This document shows, piece after piece, positions 24,166-33,435 of a DNA stretch of 62,421 nucleotides. The notes under the pieces are model-generated. The model saw nothing but the letters and a program-made list of their open reading frames with translations. It had not been told where the DNA came from and searched no databases. Position 1 is the first letter of the stretch. Each line of letters begins with the position of its first letter. The DNA comes from Flavobacterium bizetiae (GTDB taxonomy: Bacteria > Bacteroidota > Bacteroidia > Flavobacteriales > Flavobacteriaceae). Made by a program: the position numbers and the translations under genes. Location: assembly GCF_902804475.1 (NCBI RefSeq), contig NZ_CADCSU010000084.1, forward strand, positions 1 through 62,421. The letters run 5' to 3'.

Positions 24166-25779
24166 TTATTGGATGTCAATATTTACCGGAAGAATTCCCT
24201 TGCAAGGAATATTTTCTAAAAATTGAATTCCTGCATTTTTTTGAAATTCATTAAAATCCTGATACACCTGAATTAGTCCTGAAGCCTTTGTTAAGTAAGG
24301 AATAATAGGCAATACATAAGGATTTCCGAAAACGTAAACGATACATTTTTTGCTTTGCAATAGTTTTGAAAGCAATTCTAAAACTTCGTTGTCGATCTCG
24401 AAATTGTTCATTGGTTTTGCTTTTGGAACAAATAATGAAATAATAATCGTTTCGAAATTTTGCAATTCGTTTTTCAGCGATTCAACATTTGAATTTTCTA
24501 AACTCTCGAAAGCAAATTCAGGAGATTCGAGTTTTGAATTCAGGGTTTCAAAGAAAGTATTCCCAACACCTTTATACAAACTTAGTTTGGCTAACTGATT
24601 GTCTTTTTGGGCCTGAAAAGAAAGTTCGGTATTCGAATTATCGATAATCTTTGTGATCGAATTTTGAGCAATTTCAAGATTTAATGCGGCAGTTTTCTCG
24701 AAATCCAATTCTCCTGAAGTAAAAGTGTCGCCAGAAAGAATCCCAACTTTTTCTTTGGCTTTCATGATTCTGTTAAAGCTTTCTTCGATACGCTCAGGTG
24801 TTGCATTCTCAAGGATAGCTTCAATTCCCTGGGGAACATTTTCGGCGAAACATAAAACATCGTTTCCGGCGTTGAAGGCTTCCCATTCTAATTGTCCTTT
24901 GGTTTTATACAATTTAGAAACGCTGTGCATGTTCAGCGCATCCGAAATTACCAATCCCTCGTAACCCAATTGTTTGCGCAAAAGATTCTCGATAATAGGT
25001 TTTGATAAGGTTGCCGATGTATTTTTTCCGTCGTTTAAACTCGGAACGGCAAGATGTCCGATCATAATAGAGTCGACATTATTTTCGATTCCTTTAATGA
25101 AAGGATATAATTCGTTTTCTAATAATTCTTCGAGTGTTTCGTTTAAAACGGGTAATCCTAAATGCGAATCGACATTGGTGTTTCCGTGTCCGGGAAAGTG
25201 TTTCAGACAGCCTAAAACGCCAACTTCAGACATTCCCTTTAGATATTCAATCGAAAAATTAGCGACTTTTTCTTTGTTCTCACCAAAAGAACGATACCCA
25301 ATAACCGGATTATTCGGGTTGTTGTTGATATCTGCCAAAGGCGATAAGTTATAATGAATTCCGGCAGCTTTAAGGTCTAAACCAATTTGTTTACCCACTT
25401 CGTACACCAAAGCCGATTTGTTTTCAGGCAAAGCGCCAAGTGTAATAGCGTACGGATATTGTGGTGTTTTTTCGATACGCATGGCTAGACCCCATTCGGC
25501 ATCAATACTAATTAAAAGTGGAGTAGAAGCGGCTTTTTGGTAACGAACAATAAGGTCCTTTATTTTTTGATAACTGTCGTCATTAAAAACAATTTTTTTT
25601 TTGCTTTCGTAATTTGTTGCAGCACTGGCACGGCTGTGAAAAAAGGTAAGTCCCCCAATGTTGTGTTCTTTTATTAATCGTTCTGTTTCCTGAATATTTT
25701 CTTCGGTATCGTTGATAAAAACGGCAGGAAAAAAGAATTGTCCCACTTTTTGTTTTAATGCTTGAGCTGTCATTTTCAT
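24166..25779 (-). CDS. Glycoside hydrolase family 3, NagZ-like beta-N-acetylglucosaminidase
   Basis: 537 residues. The first 350 form the GH3 barrel with the NagZ signature KHFPGHGNTNVDSHLGLP (193-210), whose His is the acid/base of this subgroup, and the nucleophile D280 in VISDALNM. The last 170 residues are an extra alpha/beta domain that single-domain NagZ lacks. No signal peptide is present, so it should act in the cytosol on GlcNAc-anhydroMurNAc products. It starts 4 bp after a GNAT gene, and an AmpG-like importer is nearby, supporting a muropeptide recycling role. Confidence 0.92.
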   Translation of the reverse strand: MKMTAQALKQKVGQFFFPAVFINDTEENIQETERLIKEHNIGGLTFFHSRASAATNYESKKKIVFNDDSYQKIKDLIVRYQKAASTPLLISIDAEWGLAMRIEKTPQYPYAITLGALPENKSALVYEVGKQIGLDLKAAGIHYNLSPLADINNNPNNPVIGYRSFGENKEKVANFSIEYLKGMSEVGVLGCLKHFPGHGNTNVDSHLGLPVLNETLEELLENELYPFIKGIENNVDSIMIGHLAVPSLNDGKNTSATLSKPIIENLLRKQLGYEGLVISDALNMHSVSKLYKTKGQLEWEAFNAGNDVLCFAENVPQGIEAILENATPERIEESFNRIMKAKEKVGILSGDTFTSGELDFEKTAALNLEIAQNSITKIIDNSNTELSFQAQKDNQLAKLSLYKGVGNTFFETLNSKLESPEFAFESLENSNVESLKNELQNFETIIISLFVPKAKPMNNFEIDNEVLELLSKLLQSKKCIVYVFGNPYVLPIIPYLTKASGLIQVYQDFNEFQKNAGIQFLENIPCKGILPVNIDIQ

Positions 25780-25783
25780 TTTG

Positions 25784-26233
25784 TTATAAAGTCTTTTTCA
25801 TACAAACACTATTATCCATCTTTTGGTAAGGCGGATAATTTGGAATTATAGTATAATTTAATTTTTGATATAAGTTTATGGCTTCGGGCTGGTTTTTTCC
25901 GGTTTCAAGAATAGTATGTGTATAGCCGCTTTCTTTTGCCCAGATTTCTAATGCCGCTAAGATGGCAGAAGCAATGCCTTTTTTTCTGTAATCGTGATGA
26001 ACGAACATTCGTTTAATTTCGGTTGTGCCGCTTTCTTTTTCTCTAAAGGCGCCACAACCAACAGCAATGTCATTTTCGTAATACACGAGAACATGTTTTA
26101 TAGTATCGGTTTTATTAAACTGATTGTAAAACGCATGATCTTCTCCATCTCTAATTGCTAAATCTTTATCTAGTAAAACAACCAGATTTATAAAATCGAT
26201 GTCGTCAGAGTTGGTGCGCTTTATGGTAATCAT
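25784..26233 (-). CDS. GNAT family N-acetyltransferase
   Basis: 149 residues with the acetyl-CoA loop KKGIAS in HHDYRKKGIASAILAALE and the C-terminal motif EAINLYQKLNYTIIPNYPPY. The substrate is unknown. Because it is translated directly before the NagZ-like gene, an amino sugar or peptide from cell-wall turnover is possible, but this is positional inference only. Confidence 0.92.
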   Translation of the reverse strand: MITIKRTNSDDIDFINLVVLLDKDLAIRDGEDHAFYNQFNKTDTIKHVLVYYENDIAVGCGAFREKESGTTEIKRMFVHHDYRKKGIASAILAALEIWAKESGYTHTILETGKNQPEAINLYQKLNYTIIPNYPPYQKMDNSVCMKKTL

Positions 26234-26267
26234 GATTTAGAATGCTTAAGATTAGTATCGTTTAATT

Positions 26268-26417
26268 TTCTAACACATAGAAACATAGTATTTAATTCTT
26301 GGAAAAGGCATTTCACTTTACTAAAATACATCCCGAAGCTTCGGGACTATGTGTTGAGAAACGAGTTTCTCTTTTTTATTCTTTTCACACAAGAAATCTA
26401 TGTGTCTATGTGTTTAA
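26268..26417. repeat. Composite palindromic repeat (ACACATAGAAACATAG)
   Basis: CTAACACATAGAAACATAG at the left end pairs with CTATGTGTCTATGTGTTTA at the right end. Between them are a perfect 16-bp palindrome TCCCGAAGCTTCGGGA (about 26331-26346) and a hairpin GAGAAACGAGTTTCTC (about 26356-26371). It fills the spacer between the GNAT and TPR-like genes. Confidence 0.75.
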
Positions 26418-26426
26418 AAGAATGTG

Positions 26427-26768
26427 TTATTTCAGTTTTGCTTTTTTTTGCTTGGCCAATTGTTTTTTGGTTTCAATCGCTTTTTCGAGTCGGTTTTTAA
26501 AACGGAAAAGTTTTGGTAAACCTTCCAGACGATCTTCGAGTGTGATTTCTTCGTAAACGATAATGGCTTTTTCTAATACCCGAATCTCATTGTCGAGATC
26601 TATTTGATTTTTGTAGATTGTCGCTAGTCGGTCGTAAGGATGATTTCCTTTAAAACCATCGGTAACATTTTCTTCGTATAACGCAATTGCTTTCTCAATT
26701 TCTCCTGCTTTTTCAAATTCAATTGCTTTCAGGTTTCGGTCAACCTGGATGTTTTCATTGATTTCCAT
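26427..26768 (-). CDS. TPR-like small protein
   Basis: 113 residues. AIEFEKAGEIEKAIALYEEN followed by HPYDRLATIYKNQ reads as one to two tetratricopeptide helices-turn-helices. The C-terminus is very basic (KKQLAKQKKAKLK). There is no signal peptide. It is probably a protein-protein adaptor; no partner can be named. It follows the MFS transporter by 21 bp in the same operon. Confidence 0.8.
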   Translation of the reverse strand: MEINENIQVDRNLKAIEFEKAGEIEKAIALYEENVTDGFKGNHPYDRLATIYKNQIDLDNEIRVLEKAIIVYEEITLEDRLEGLPKLFRFKNRLEKAIETKKQLAKQKKAKLK

Positions 26769-26789
26769 GGGCGTTCTATTGTATAGCTG

Positions 26790-28058
26790 TTATTGGGTTT
26801 TTTTACCAAAATCTTTTGGGAATTCTAAAAATCGGGAAAGTATTAAACCCGGTATTGTAGCGATAAGAACCCAAATAAAGAAGTTATCATAGCCTAGATA
26901 TTTCTGAATATAACCACTGAGCATTCCCGGAAGCATCATACCTAATGCCATAAAACCAGTTGCAATTGCATAATGAGATGTTTTTGATTCTCCTTCGGCC
27001 ACATGAATTAAATACATCATAAAGGCAGTAAAACCAAAACCGTAACCAAATTGTTCTAAAATTACTACGGCATAAATGTAATAAATGGATGTGGGATGAA
27101 AAAAGGCTAGTAGAATAAAACCAATAATAGGTAGGTGCATTGCCAGAAACATCGGAAGCATCCATTTGGTAAGACCTTGTCTTGAAATAGCTATTCCGCC
27201 TAAAATTCCACCCAGAGTCAAAGCTCCAACACCAAAAGTTCCGTAGATTATTCCAACGGCTTCGGTGTCTAATCCCATTCCGCCCAATTCTTTTGCGTCC
27301 AGTAAAAACGGACTCAACATTTTAAGCAACTGAGATTCTCCTAATCTGAAAACAAGGATAAAAGCTAAAATTAATCCGATTCGTTTTTTCTTGAAGAAAC
27401 TAATAAATACGGTAGCGAAGTTTTGATTCTGATGCGCTTCTTTATTGTTAGCTACAGCATTGATTTCATTTTTTGGTGTAAAGATGAAATTATAAACCGT
27501 TATAAAAGTCATTAATAAACCAACAGCAATCATGGTGTACGACCACGCTTTAGTATTATCTGAGTATTTGTGTTCGAGATAACCTGCAAAAAGTACAATC
27601 AATCCGTTTCCTGCAAGTAATGAAAGTCTGTAAAAAGTACTTCTGATGCCCAGGAAGAAAGATTGTTTGTCTTCGGGTAAAACTAGTAAATAAAAACCAT
27701 CGCTGGCTATATCATTAGAGGCCGAAGCAAAAGCAGCAACCCAGAAAATGGCTAAAGTCATGATAAAAAAGCCACTGGCGGGAATGGTAAATCCTACGAG
27801 CAAAAAGGCAATTGAAATTAACAATTGCATCGATAAAAACCATTTTCTCTTGGTTCCGTGCAATTCTATAAACGGACTCCATAATGGTTTTATCACCCAA
27901 GGCAGGTATAATAAACTGGTATAGACGCCAATATCTTCATTAGAAATACCCAGATTTTTGTACATAATGACAGAAACTGAGATGATTACAGCATACGGCA
28001 GGCCAGATGCAAAATTAAGAAGCGGAATCCAAAACCAGGGTTTATTATCTGTTTTCAT
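26790..28058 (-). CDS. MFS transporter, AmpG-like
   Basis: 422 residues, about 12 membrane helices. The N-terminal signature WIPLLNFASGLPYAVIISVS and the loop LYLPWVIKPLWSPFIELHGT are typical of AmpG muropeptide permeases. It probably imports GlcNAc-anhydroMurNAc peptides released during wall turnover. It overlaps the GH10-like gene by 14 bp, and a NagZ-like hydrolase is two genes further on, which supports this substrate. The family also has members for other solutes, so the substrate is inferred. Confidence 0.9.
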   Translation of the reverse strand: MKTDNKPWFWIPLLNFASGLPYAVIISVSVIMYKNLGISNEDIGVYTSLLYLPWVIKPLWSPFIELHGTKRKWFLSMQLLISIAFLLVGFTIPASGFFIMTLAIFWVAAFASASNDIASDGFYLLVLPEDKQSFFLGIRSTFYRLSLLAGNGLIVLFAGYLEHKYSDNTKAWSYTMIAVGLLMTFITVYNFIFTPKNEINAVANNKEAHQNQNFATVFISFFKKKRIGLILAFILVFRLGESQLLKMLSPFLLDAKELGGMGLDTEAVGIIYGTFGVGALTLGGILGGIAISRQGLTKWMLPMFLAMHLPIIGFILLAFFHPTSIYYIYAVVILEQFGYGFGFTAFMMYLIHVAEGESKTSHYAIATGFMALGMMLPGMLSGYIQKYLGYDNFFIWVLIATIPGLILSRFLEFPKDFGKKTQ

Positions 28059-29616
28059 TAGGCTGAGCAGGTGAATAAAGTTTAAATGTCTTTTTTAAGT
28101 CGATCGTAGTTGGGGTACTTTCGTTCGCAAAATAATCAATAAATGTTACAGCGCAAGCTTTATATTGATTCATTTTTTCGGCCGGGATAGAAAACTGAAT
28201 TGTGCCTTCGTTTTCATAAACCAAAATCTTGTCGATTATTTTGCTAGGATCGTTAATGTCTATTTTCGAAGTACTTTCACCACCATAAATCACCATATAG
28301 CGTACTTTTGTATTCAGCGGAGCTTTAATATTAAAAGCATAATGTACACTGTCTTTTTGATATTCGTTTACTACCGGAATATCAATAACAATGTGTTTCA
28401 AGTTAGGAACCGGGGCAGGAAGCGCAGGATATTTATATTGATTTTCTTCTAAAATGCGAACAATATCAGCATTTTTGTTCATGAACCATTTAGAACTGAA
28501 ATAAGCGCTTCCGCCTACTTTTTTGAAACTTCTTGCAAAATCAATCTGGGTTGGGATCTCGTTTACAAAGTTCCAGCTTTTGTCACTATCGCCTCTAATT
28601 TTATATGAAGCGTGACCAATATAAAGAGCAGTATTATTAGAGTTTTCTGACCACCATTTTACCAATTTTGAGTAAGAAGCTCTCGGGTTATTCATACTCC
28701 AATAGAGTTGAGGCAAGATATAATCGATCCATTTTTGATCCATCCATAAAACAGGATCAGCATATAAATCATCATAATTAGATGTCGATTGCGTTTCAGA
28801 ACCTTTTGGATCCATAGATTTATTACGCCAAACCCCAAACGGACTGATTCCGAATTGTACCCACGGTTTGCTGGCTTTTATTGTAGTGGAAATAGTGTGT
28901 ACAAAACTGCTTACATTCGCACGACGCCAATCGGCAAGGGTCAAGCCTGCGCCATATTTTCTGTACGAAGCGTTGTCGTTAAATACTTTTCCGGGAACGG
29001 TATACGGATAAAAATAATCATCAAAGTGAATGGCGTCGATGTCGTATTTGTCGACAACCTCTTTTACAACCTTGGTCAAATGCTGCTGAACTTCAGGCAA
29101 TGCAGGGTCGTAATATATTTTTCCGGCATATTCAATCATCCATTCCGGATGTTTAAAAATGTCGTGATTTGGGCTTAAAAGATTTTTGTTTAAATCGAAA
29201 GTAGCACGGTACGGATTCAGCCAGGCATGAAATTCAAAGCCTCTTTTATGCGCTTCTTCAATCATCCACGCTAATGTATCGTAGTATGGGTTTGGCGCTA
29301 CGCCTTCTTTACCTGTTAAAAAGCGTGACCAGGGCGCAAATTCAGATGGATAGAAAGAGTCACCAACACTTCTAATCTGAACGATTACCGCGTTGTAATT
29401 TAGTTTTTTGTAAGCGTCTAAAATTTCAAGATAATCAGCTTTTTCTTTTTCGACTCCGTCAATGGCTGTTTTGGGCCAGTCGATGTTAACAACCGTTGCG
29501 ATCCATACACCTCTAAATTCGTTTTTAGGGTAAATTATTTTTTCTTGTGCATTAGAAATTAATCCAAAGAAAAATAAAAATAGGATAGAGAAAAGTACTT
29601 GCTGATTTTTATGCAT
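28045..29616 (-). CDS. Secreted GH10-like family hydrolase (DUF187/GHL10)
   Basis: 523 residues with signal peptide (MHKNQQVLFSILFLFFFGLI, cut near SNAQ). Family phrases are FRGVWIATVVNIDWP, HAWLNPYRATFD, IDAIHFDDYFYPY, FGISPFGVWRN and DYILPQLYWS, characteristic of the GHL10 barrel; the last 120 residues form a beta-sandwich. Relatives attack anhydro-muropeptide or other cell-wall glycans. It is the first gene of an operon with an AmpG-like permease, with a perfect -7 box upstream. Confidence 0.92.
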   Translation of the reverse strand: MHKNQQVLFSILFLFFFGLISNAQEKIIYPKNEFRGVWIATVVNIDWPKTAIDGVEKEKADYLEILDAYKKLNYNAVIVQIRSVGDSFYPSEFAPWSRFLTGKEGVAPNPYYDTLAWMIEEAHKRGFEFHAWLNPYRATFDLNKNLLSPNHDIFKHPEWMIEYAGKIYYDPALPEVQQHLTKVVKEVVDKYDIDAIHFDDYFYPYTVPGKVFNDNASYRKYGAGLTLADWRRANVSSFVHTISTTIKASKPWVQFGISPFGVWRNKSMDPKGSETQSTSNYDDLYADPVLWMDQKWIDYILPQLYWSMNNPRASYSKLVKWWSENSNNTALYIGHASYKIRGDSDKSWNFVNEIPTQIDFARSFKKVGGSAYFSSKWFMNKNADIVRILEENQYKYPALPAPVPNLKHIVIDIPVVNEYQKDSVHYAFNIKAPLNTKVRYMVIYGGESTSKIDINDPSKIIDKILVYENEGTIQFSIPAEKMNQYKACAVTFIDYFANESTPTTIDLKKTFKLYSPAQPNENR

Positions 29617-29638
29617 TTCAATCTTTTTTAACAGAAAC

Positions 29639-29646
29639 CAAAAATA
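29639..29646 (-). promoter_or_regulatory. -7 box (TATTTTTG) of the GH10-AmpG operon
   Basis: Perfect TAnnTTTG, 22 bp before the ATG at 29616. Confidence 0.55.
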
Positions 29647-29998
29647 GTTTTTTTAGCGGACTATAATAAATAATTAATAAATTATAATTTGAACGGTATT
29701 TATTTGGTTTTCATATAATAGCTTATGTTTTTTATCATAGTTGCTGTACCGAAAAAATAGAGATTCAGTTTATAAACGAAAATTTAAGCGTGAATTTCTC
29801 TATTTGGGTTTCAGTATTTTATATTATATAAAGAAAAAATGCAAGCAAATGTGGTGCCGAAAAGTTTTTGAAGCTGAAAAATCAAATTTGTCAAGTGGAG
29901 CTTTTAGGTCTAAATAGGAAGTAGCAAAGTTTTTTGTTGGTTTGCTAAATTTGATACTCAACGTAGAAAAATAACAAAGAATCATTTTGTTTTTTATT
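29647..29998. other. Divergent spacer without gene
   Basis: AT-rich DNA between the GH10-like and LemA operons, which are transcribed away from each other. Apart from the two -7 boxes at its ends I see no gene, clear hairpin or repeat of the families found elsewhere. Confidence 0.5.
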
Positions 29999-30006
29999 TA
30001 TATTTG
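29999..30006 (+). promoter_or_regulatory. -7 box (TATATTTG) of the lemA operon
   Basis: Perfect TAnnTTTG, 26 bp before the LemA ATG. Confidence 0.55.
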
Positions 30007-30032
30007 AACTCAACCAATTAAAACTAAAATTC

Positions 30033-30590
30033 ATGTTTGTTATTTTACCTATACTTATCCTGTTTATCTTTTTATGGATATTTTATTATAATTCCCTTAT
30101 TGGAAAAAGAAATCAGGTGACGAATGCTTTTTCGGCAATTGATGTGATGCTGAAAAAACGTTTTGATTTAATTCCGAATCTGGTTGAAATTGTAAAGCAA
30201 TATACTAATTACGAACAAAGTACTTTAGCCAAAATCGTTGAGCTTCGTGCCAAAGCAACTTCTGGTTCTGTTAGCGATACCGAAAAAGCGAGTCTTGATG
30301 CTGAATTGAGCACTACAGTAAGAGGTTTAATGGTAAATGTTGAAAATTATCCTGATTTAAAAGCAAACGCAAGTTTTACAAATTTGCAAACCACCTGGAC
30401 AGAAAGCGAAGAACAAATTGCCGCTGCCAGACGAACGTATAATGCCGTGGTAACTGATTTTAATAATGCTATTATGATGTTTCCTGGTAATTTATTTGCT
30501 GGAATGCTTAGTTATACCCCAATTGCAGTTTTGGCAACAGCCGAAGAAGAGCGTAAAAATATTAGTGCAAAAGAGCTTTTTAATAGTTAA
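30033..30590 (+). CDS. LemA family protein
   Basis: 185 residues. One N-terminal membrane helix (VILPILILFIFLWIFYYNSL) anchors a helical domain with the family core NAFSAIDVMLKKRFDLIPNL and VEIVKQYTNYE. The function of LemA is still poorly defined; it is widespread in envelopes. Its stop and the ATG of the DUF3137 gene overlap (TTAATGG), so the two are translated coupled, a pairing that is itself common. Confidence 0.95.
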   Translation: MFVILPILILFIFLWIFYYNSLIGKRNQVTNAFSAIDVMLKKRFDLIPNLVEIVKQYTNYEQSTLAKIVELRAKATSGSVSDTEKASLDAELSTTVRGLMVNVENYPDLKANASFTNLQTTWTESEEQIAAARRTYNAVVTDFNNAIMMFPGNLFAGMLSYTPIAVLATAEEERKNISAKELFNS

Positions 30591-31546
30591 TGGATTCAGA
30601 AATTAGTAATAATCCGGCCTTTCAGGAAGTTTTGAATACATTAGAAATCGACCGAAAAAAAATAGCGTCGACTTATAGCGTTTGTTATACCGTATTTGGT
30701 ATTGCAGCACTAGTTATCGTGGGTGGTTTGATTGTAGGAGCCGCAACTGTGGCTATAATACTGAGTTTGATTCCGATCATAGTTGGGATTGTAATGCTTT
30801 TTCAGATCGATGGTGATGCCCAAAAATACAAAATAGCCTATAAAAACAATGTTGTGGCAACAGCATTAAAAAAGATCAATGAAAGTCTAACTTTTGTACC
30901 TCAAAGCGGACTTTCGGAAGGTGAATTTATAAGTTCTGATCTCTTTACAACAGAACCGGATCGCTATAAAACACAGGATTTAATAACGGGAATTGTCGAT
31001 AAAACTTCTTTCTCGTTTGCCGAAGTTCACGCCGAATATAAAACCGAAACGCAAACCAAAAACGGAACACGTACGGAATGGCATACCATTTTTAAGGGGA
31101 TTATTTTTGTAGCCGATTTTAATAAAAACTTTAGCGTGTCGACAGTTATAAGACCAAAAAGTTTTGGAAATACAGTTGGTGCATGGTTTTCTAAAAATAT
31201 TTTTAGTTTTGGAAATACTGAAATTGTACAGTTAGAAAATACCGATTTCGACAATCAGTTTGTTACTTATTCGAGAAATCAAATTGAGGCGAGATATATC
31301 TTAACGCCCGCCATGATGGAAAGAATTTTGAATCTAAACAGTAAATCTGACGAAACGATTTCGATCTCATTTATAAGCTCTAAAATGTATATCGCTTTCC
31401 CGTTAAGCAACAATTATTTTGAAGCGCCTATTCATACTTCGCTTTTAGTACCTGATTTACTTACCGATGATCTTTCGATTGTTCAGTTTATGCATGATAT
31501 TGTTCATGAATTGGATTTGAATACGAGGATCTGGGGGAAAGAGTAA
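30590..31546 (+). CDS. DUF3137 domain-containing membrane protein
   Basis: 318 residues. Two adjacent membrane helices (about 30-75: YTVFGIAALVIVGGLIVGAA, IILSLIPIIVGIVMLF) precede a soluble domain that matches the DUF3137 pattern, with FSFAEVHAEYKTETQTKNGT, FKGIIFVADFNK and RYILTPAMMERIL. No catalytic residues are known. Coupled translation with LemA suggests a joint membrane function. Confidence 0.9.
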   Translation: MDSEISNNPAFQEVLNTLEIDRKKIASTYSVCYTVFGIAALVIVGGLIVGAATVAIILSLIPIIVGIVMLFQIDGDAQKYKIAYKNNVVATALKKINESLTFVPQSGLSEGEFISSDLFTTEPDRYKTQDLITGIVDKTSFSFAEVHAEYKTETQTKNGTRTEWHTIFKGIIFVADFNKNFSVSTVIRPKSFGNTVGAWFSKNIFSFGNTEIVQLENTDFDNQFVTYSRNQIEARYILTPAMMERILNLNSKSDETISISFISSKMYIAFPLSNNYFEAPIHTSLLVPDLLTDDLSIVQFMHDIVHELDLNTRIWGKE

Positions 31547-31599
31547 TTTTTAAATTTAAAATAATTAGTTGTGTTTATACTATTAAGATCTATGAGAAA

Positions 31600-32049
31600 A
31601 TGAGACAAATTGGTGTGCAATTTATAATTTCAAGCAGTATCATTTTGATAATTTCGATATTCGCTTTTTTTCGTTCTCCAGCTATATTTGCAATGTTTTT
31701 TGTACCGGCGTTGCTTTTTGTTACTCTTGCAAATGTGATTTTTTCGGGCATTATTTTTTACATAAATAATTATGTATCAATATTTGTTTCGATATTTATT
31801 TTTATAATAAGCTGCTGGCTTTTAAAAGTAATTAATAGTAACTATTATGAATATAGTAACTATGAGAATTGGCAATTTTATAATCATCAACAGATTATAT
31901 CTACTAAATTAGATTTGATTATAGGGAAGAATTTATTCGGCTTTCAGTTCTGTTTATTTATGATTTTGCTTAATTTGTTTTCTGGTTTTGTTTCATTTTT
32001 AATGAATTACTTTAGAGAAAAAAAAAGCAAATTGAATGTAGTAGAATAA
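31600..32049 (+). CDS. Unrecognised four-helix membrane protein
   Basis: 149 residues with about four hydrophobic segments (IISSSIILIISIFAFF, FFVPALLFVTLANVIFSGII, SIFVSIFIFIISCWLL, CLFMILLNLFSGFVSFL). The C-terminus is charged and cytosolic. The family is not recognised. It begins 53 bp after the DUF3137 gene and may be read from the same promoter. Confidence 0.65.
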   Translation: MRQIGVQFIISSSIILIISIFAFFRSPAIFAMFFVPALLFVTLANVIFSGIIFYINNYVSIFVSIFIFIISCWLLKVINSNYYEYSNYENWQFYNHQQIISTKLDLIIGKNLFGFQFCLFMILLNLFSGFVSFLMNYFREKKSKLNVVE

Positions 32050-32103
32050 GATTATCACGCTTGATTTGAGATTTTCAAGTACAATAAAATTATAATTTAA
32101 AAT

Positions 32104-32508
32104 ATGAAAATAATACGCTTTCATTTCGTTATACTGTTTTTAATCACAATTAATATGGCGGCTCAGGAAAAGATAGAAAGAATATTTAATGAAGTGGAAT
32201 TTAAACCTGATAAAATTTTGCTAGAGAAAAGGGAAGCTTTTAATTATCAAAAAGATGGAAATCATTTTTTGGTTTTGGATTTAAACAATAACGAATTGAT
32301 TATTGGAGATATTACTTCTTTAGGTGATGGTAAATTTAGTAGTGTAATTACTTTTGTTGCAGAAAATAAGAAGTTTTCTAATGCTAAAATTATTGGTAGA
32401 TCAGATCTGTTTTTTGCAATGTTAAATAATAATGTTATCAATAAAGAGTTTAAAATAGATCCTGAAAAGCTAGACGTTTTTTTTGCAAAGTACAATGAAT
32501 TGAAATAA
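32104..32508 (+). CDS. Unrecognised small secreted protein
   Basis: 134 residues. A signal peptide (MKIIRFHFVILFLITINMAA, cut before QEK) is clear. The mature part is mixed alpha/beta (FLVLDLNNNELIIGDITSLG) without cysteine or known motif. The function is unknown. It ends just before a REP-like repeat. Confidence 0.65.
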   Translation: MKIIRFHFVILFLITINMAAQEKIERIFNEVEFKPDKILLEKREAFNYQKDGNHFLVLDLNNNELIIGDITSLGDGKFSSVITFVAENKKFSNAKIIGRSDLFFAMLNNNVINKEFKIDPEKLDVFFAKYNELK

Positions 32509-32560
32509 TGTTTGTCTAGCTTAAATCACATTTTTCATTCCAAATCTTCTCATCAAACCC

Positions 32561-32678
32561 ATTGCCCTAGCCAGGATAGAAGTGGAAATCCTTTTGTGGT
32601 GAGCTTACCAGAAAAGATAGGAATGGATTACTTCGCCAGTTCGCACTTTCAGGCTCGGGTGCAGGAAATAGCTTCTAA
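32561..32678. repeat. Dispersed repeat, copy 1 (CCCTAGCC..GATAGAAG.GGAAATCC)
   Basis: Starts ATTGCCCTAGCCAGGATAGA and ends TCGCACTTTCAGGCTCGGGT followed by GCAGGAAATAGC. It shares both halves with the copy at 46725-46842. The beginning is also shared, inverted, with 54451-54546. It occupies the space between convergent genes. Confidence 0.8.
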
Positions 32679-32746
32679 TTGAAATTCAAAATTTTTAGAT
32701 TTATTCTGAAAAAAGGATAGGAGTTTTTTTTATATACTAACTCATT

Positions 32747-33295
32747 TTAAGTTTTCTTCAAAATATATTTTTTTGCTTTTGCATCGTTAAAACAGGTATC
32801 AATAAATGGACTTTTCCAGATATAAGTACTGTTTTTTAGAGTTAAAACACCAAAATCTTTAGTTTTTTCTAAAGCCCAACTATCAGTATTATCATAGCTT
32901 TTCTTAAAAGTTAATTTTAAAGTATTGTTGTTTTCAATAGCAGAAAGCTTATAAGAGTGATACAATTGATACCCTTCAGCGGAATATAGTACAGAATCTT
33001 TATTAATTACTATCGATAGGTAATGTGCATCTCTCCAATCTTCACTATCTTCATTTAGTGCGAATGAATAAGTTCCGTACCATTTGTTCGAAATAGTTTT
33101 TTTTGTAATACTGCGATTAGCATTAGTGTTAGTTATTTTTTCTCTTTCAGATTCTTTACAGCTTATAAATAATAAAAGAAAAATTAGAATACTATTCTTC
33201 AAAATCTTTGAAATGGGTTTTAAAGAAACTTGATGCTTTTGAGAGTATCCATCTGGGTACGGATTTGCTAAAAAGTAAATTCTGTCCGGTTTCAT
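32747..33295 (-). CDS. Putative lipoprotein, family unknown
   Basis: 182-codon frame. A lipoprotein signal (ILKNSILIFLLLFISC, with Cys as lipidation site and Lys-Glu following) is visible from about residue 31. The 30 residues before it (MKPDRIYFLANPYPDGYSQ...) look unlike a signal n-region, so translation probably starts later from a non-ATG codon. The mature domain (WYGTYSFALNEDSEDWRDAH ... LKLTFKKSYD) is beta-rich, with two Cys near neither end forming a known motif. The function is unknown. Confidence 0.65.
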   Translation of the reverse strand: MKPDRIYFLANPYPDGYSQKHQVSLKPISKILKNSILIFLLLFISCKESEREKITNTNANRSITKKTISNKWYGTYSFALNEDSEDWRDAHYLSIVINKDSVLYSAEGYQLYHSYKLSAIENNNTLKLTFKKSYDNTDSWALEKTKDFGVLTLKNSTYIWKSPFIDTCFNDAKAKKYILKKT

Positions 33296-33387
33296 AGATT
33301 TATGGGTTTATAACTCAAATATATATTTTAAATTCCAAATCTCAACTTTCGAAAAAGAAAACCTTTGAACCTTTGTCACTATGCACC

Positions 33388-33415
33388 TTTGAACCTTAAA
33401 AAATAACTATTTTTG
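33388..33415 (+). promoter_or_regulatory. Promoter of the FAD/Fe-S oxidoreductase
   Basis: TTTG at 33388-33391 and TATTTTTG at 33408-33415 with a 16-bp spacer, slightly short for the class. It is 20 bp before the ATG. It is embedded in word-like repeats (ACCTTTGAACCTTTG). Confidence 0.5.
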
Positions 33416-33435
33416 TAATTCAAAACAAAGCAATA

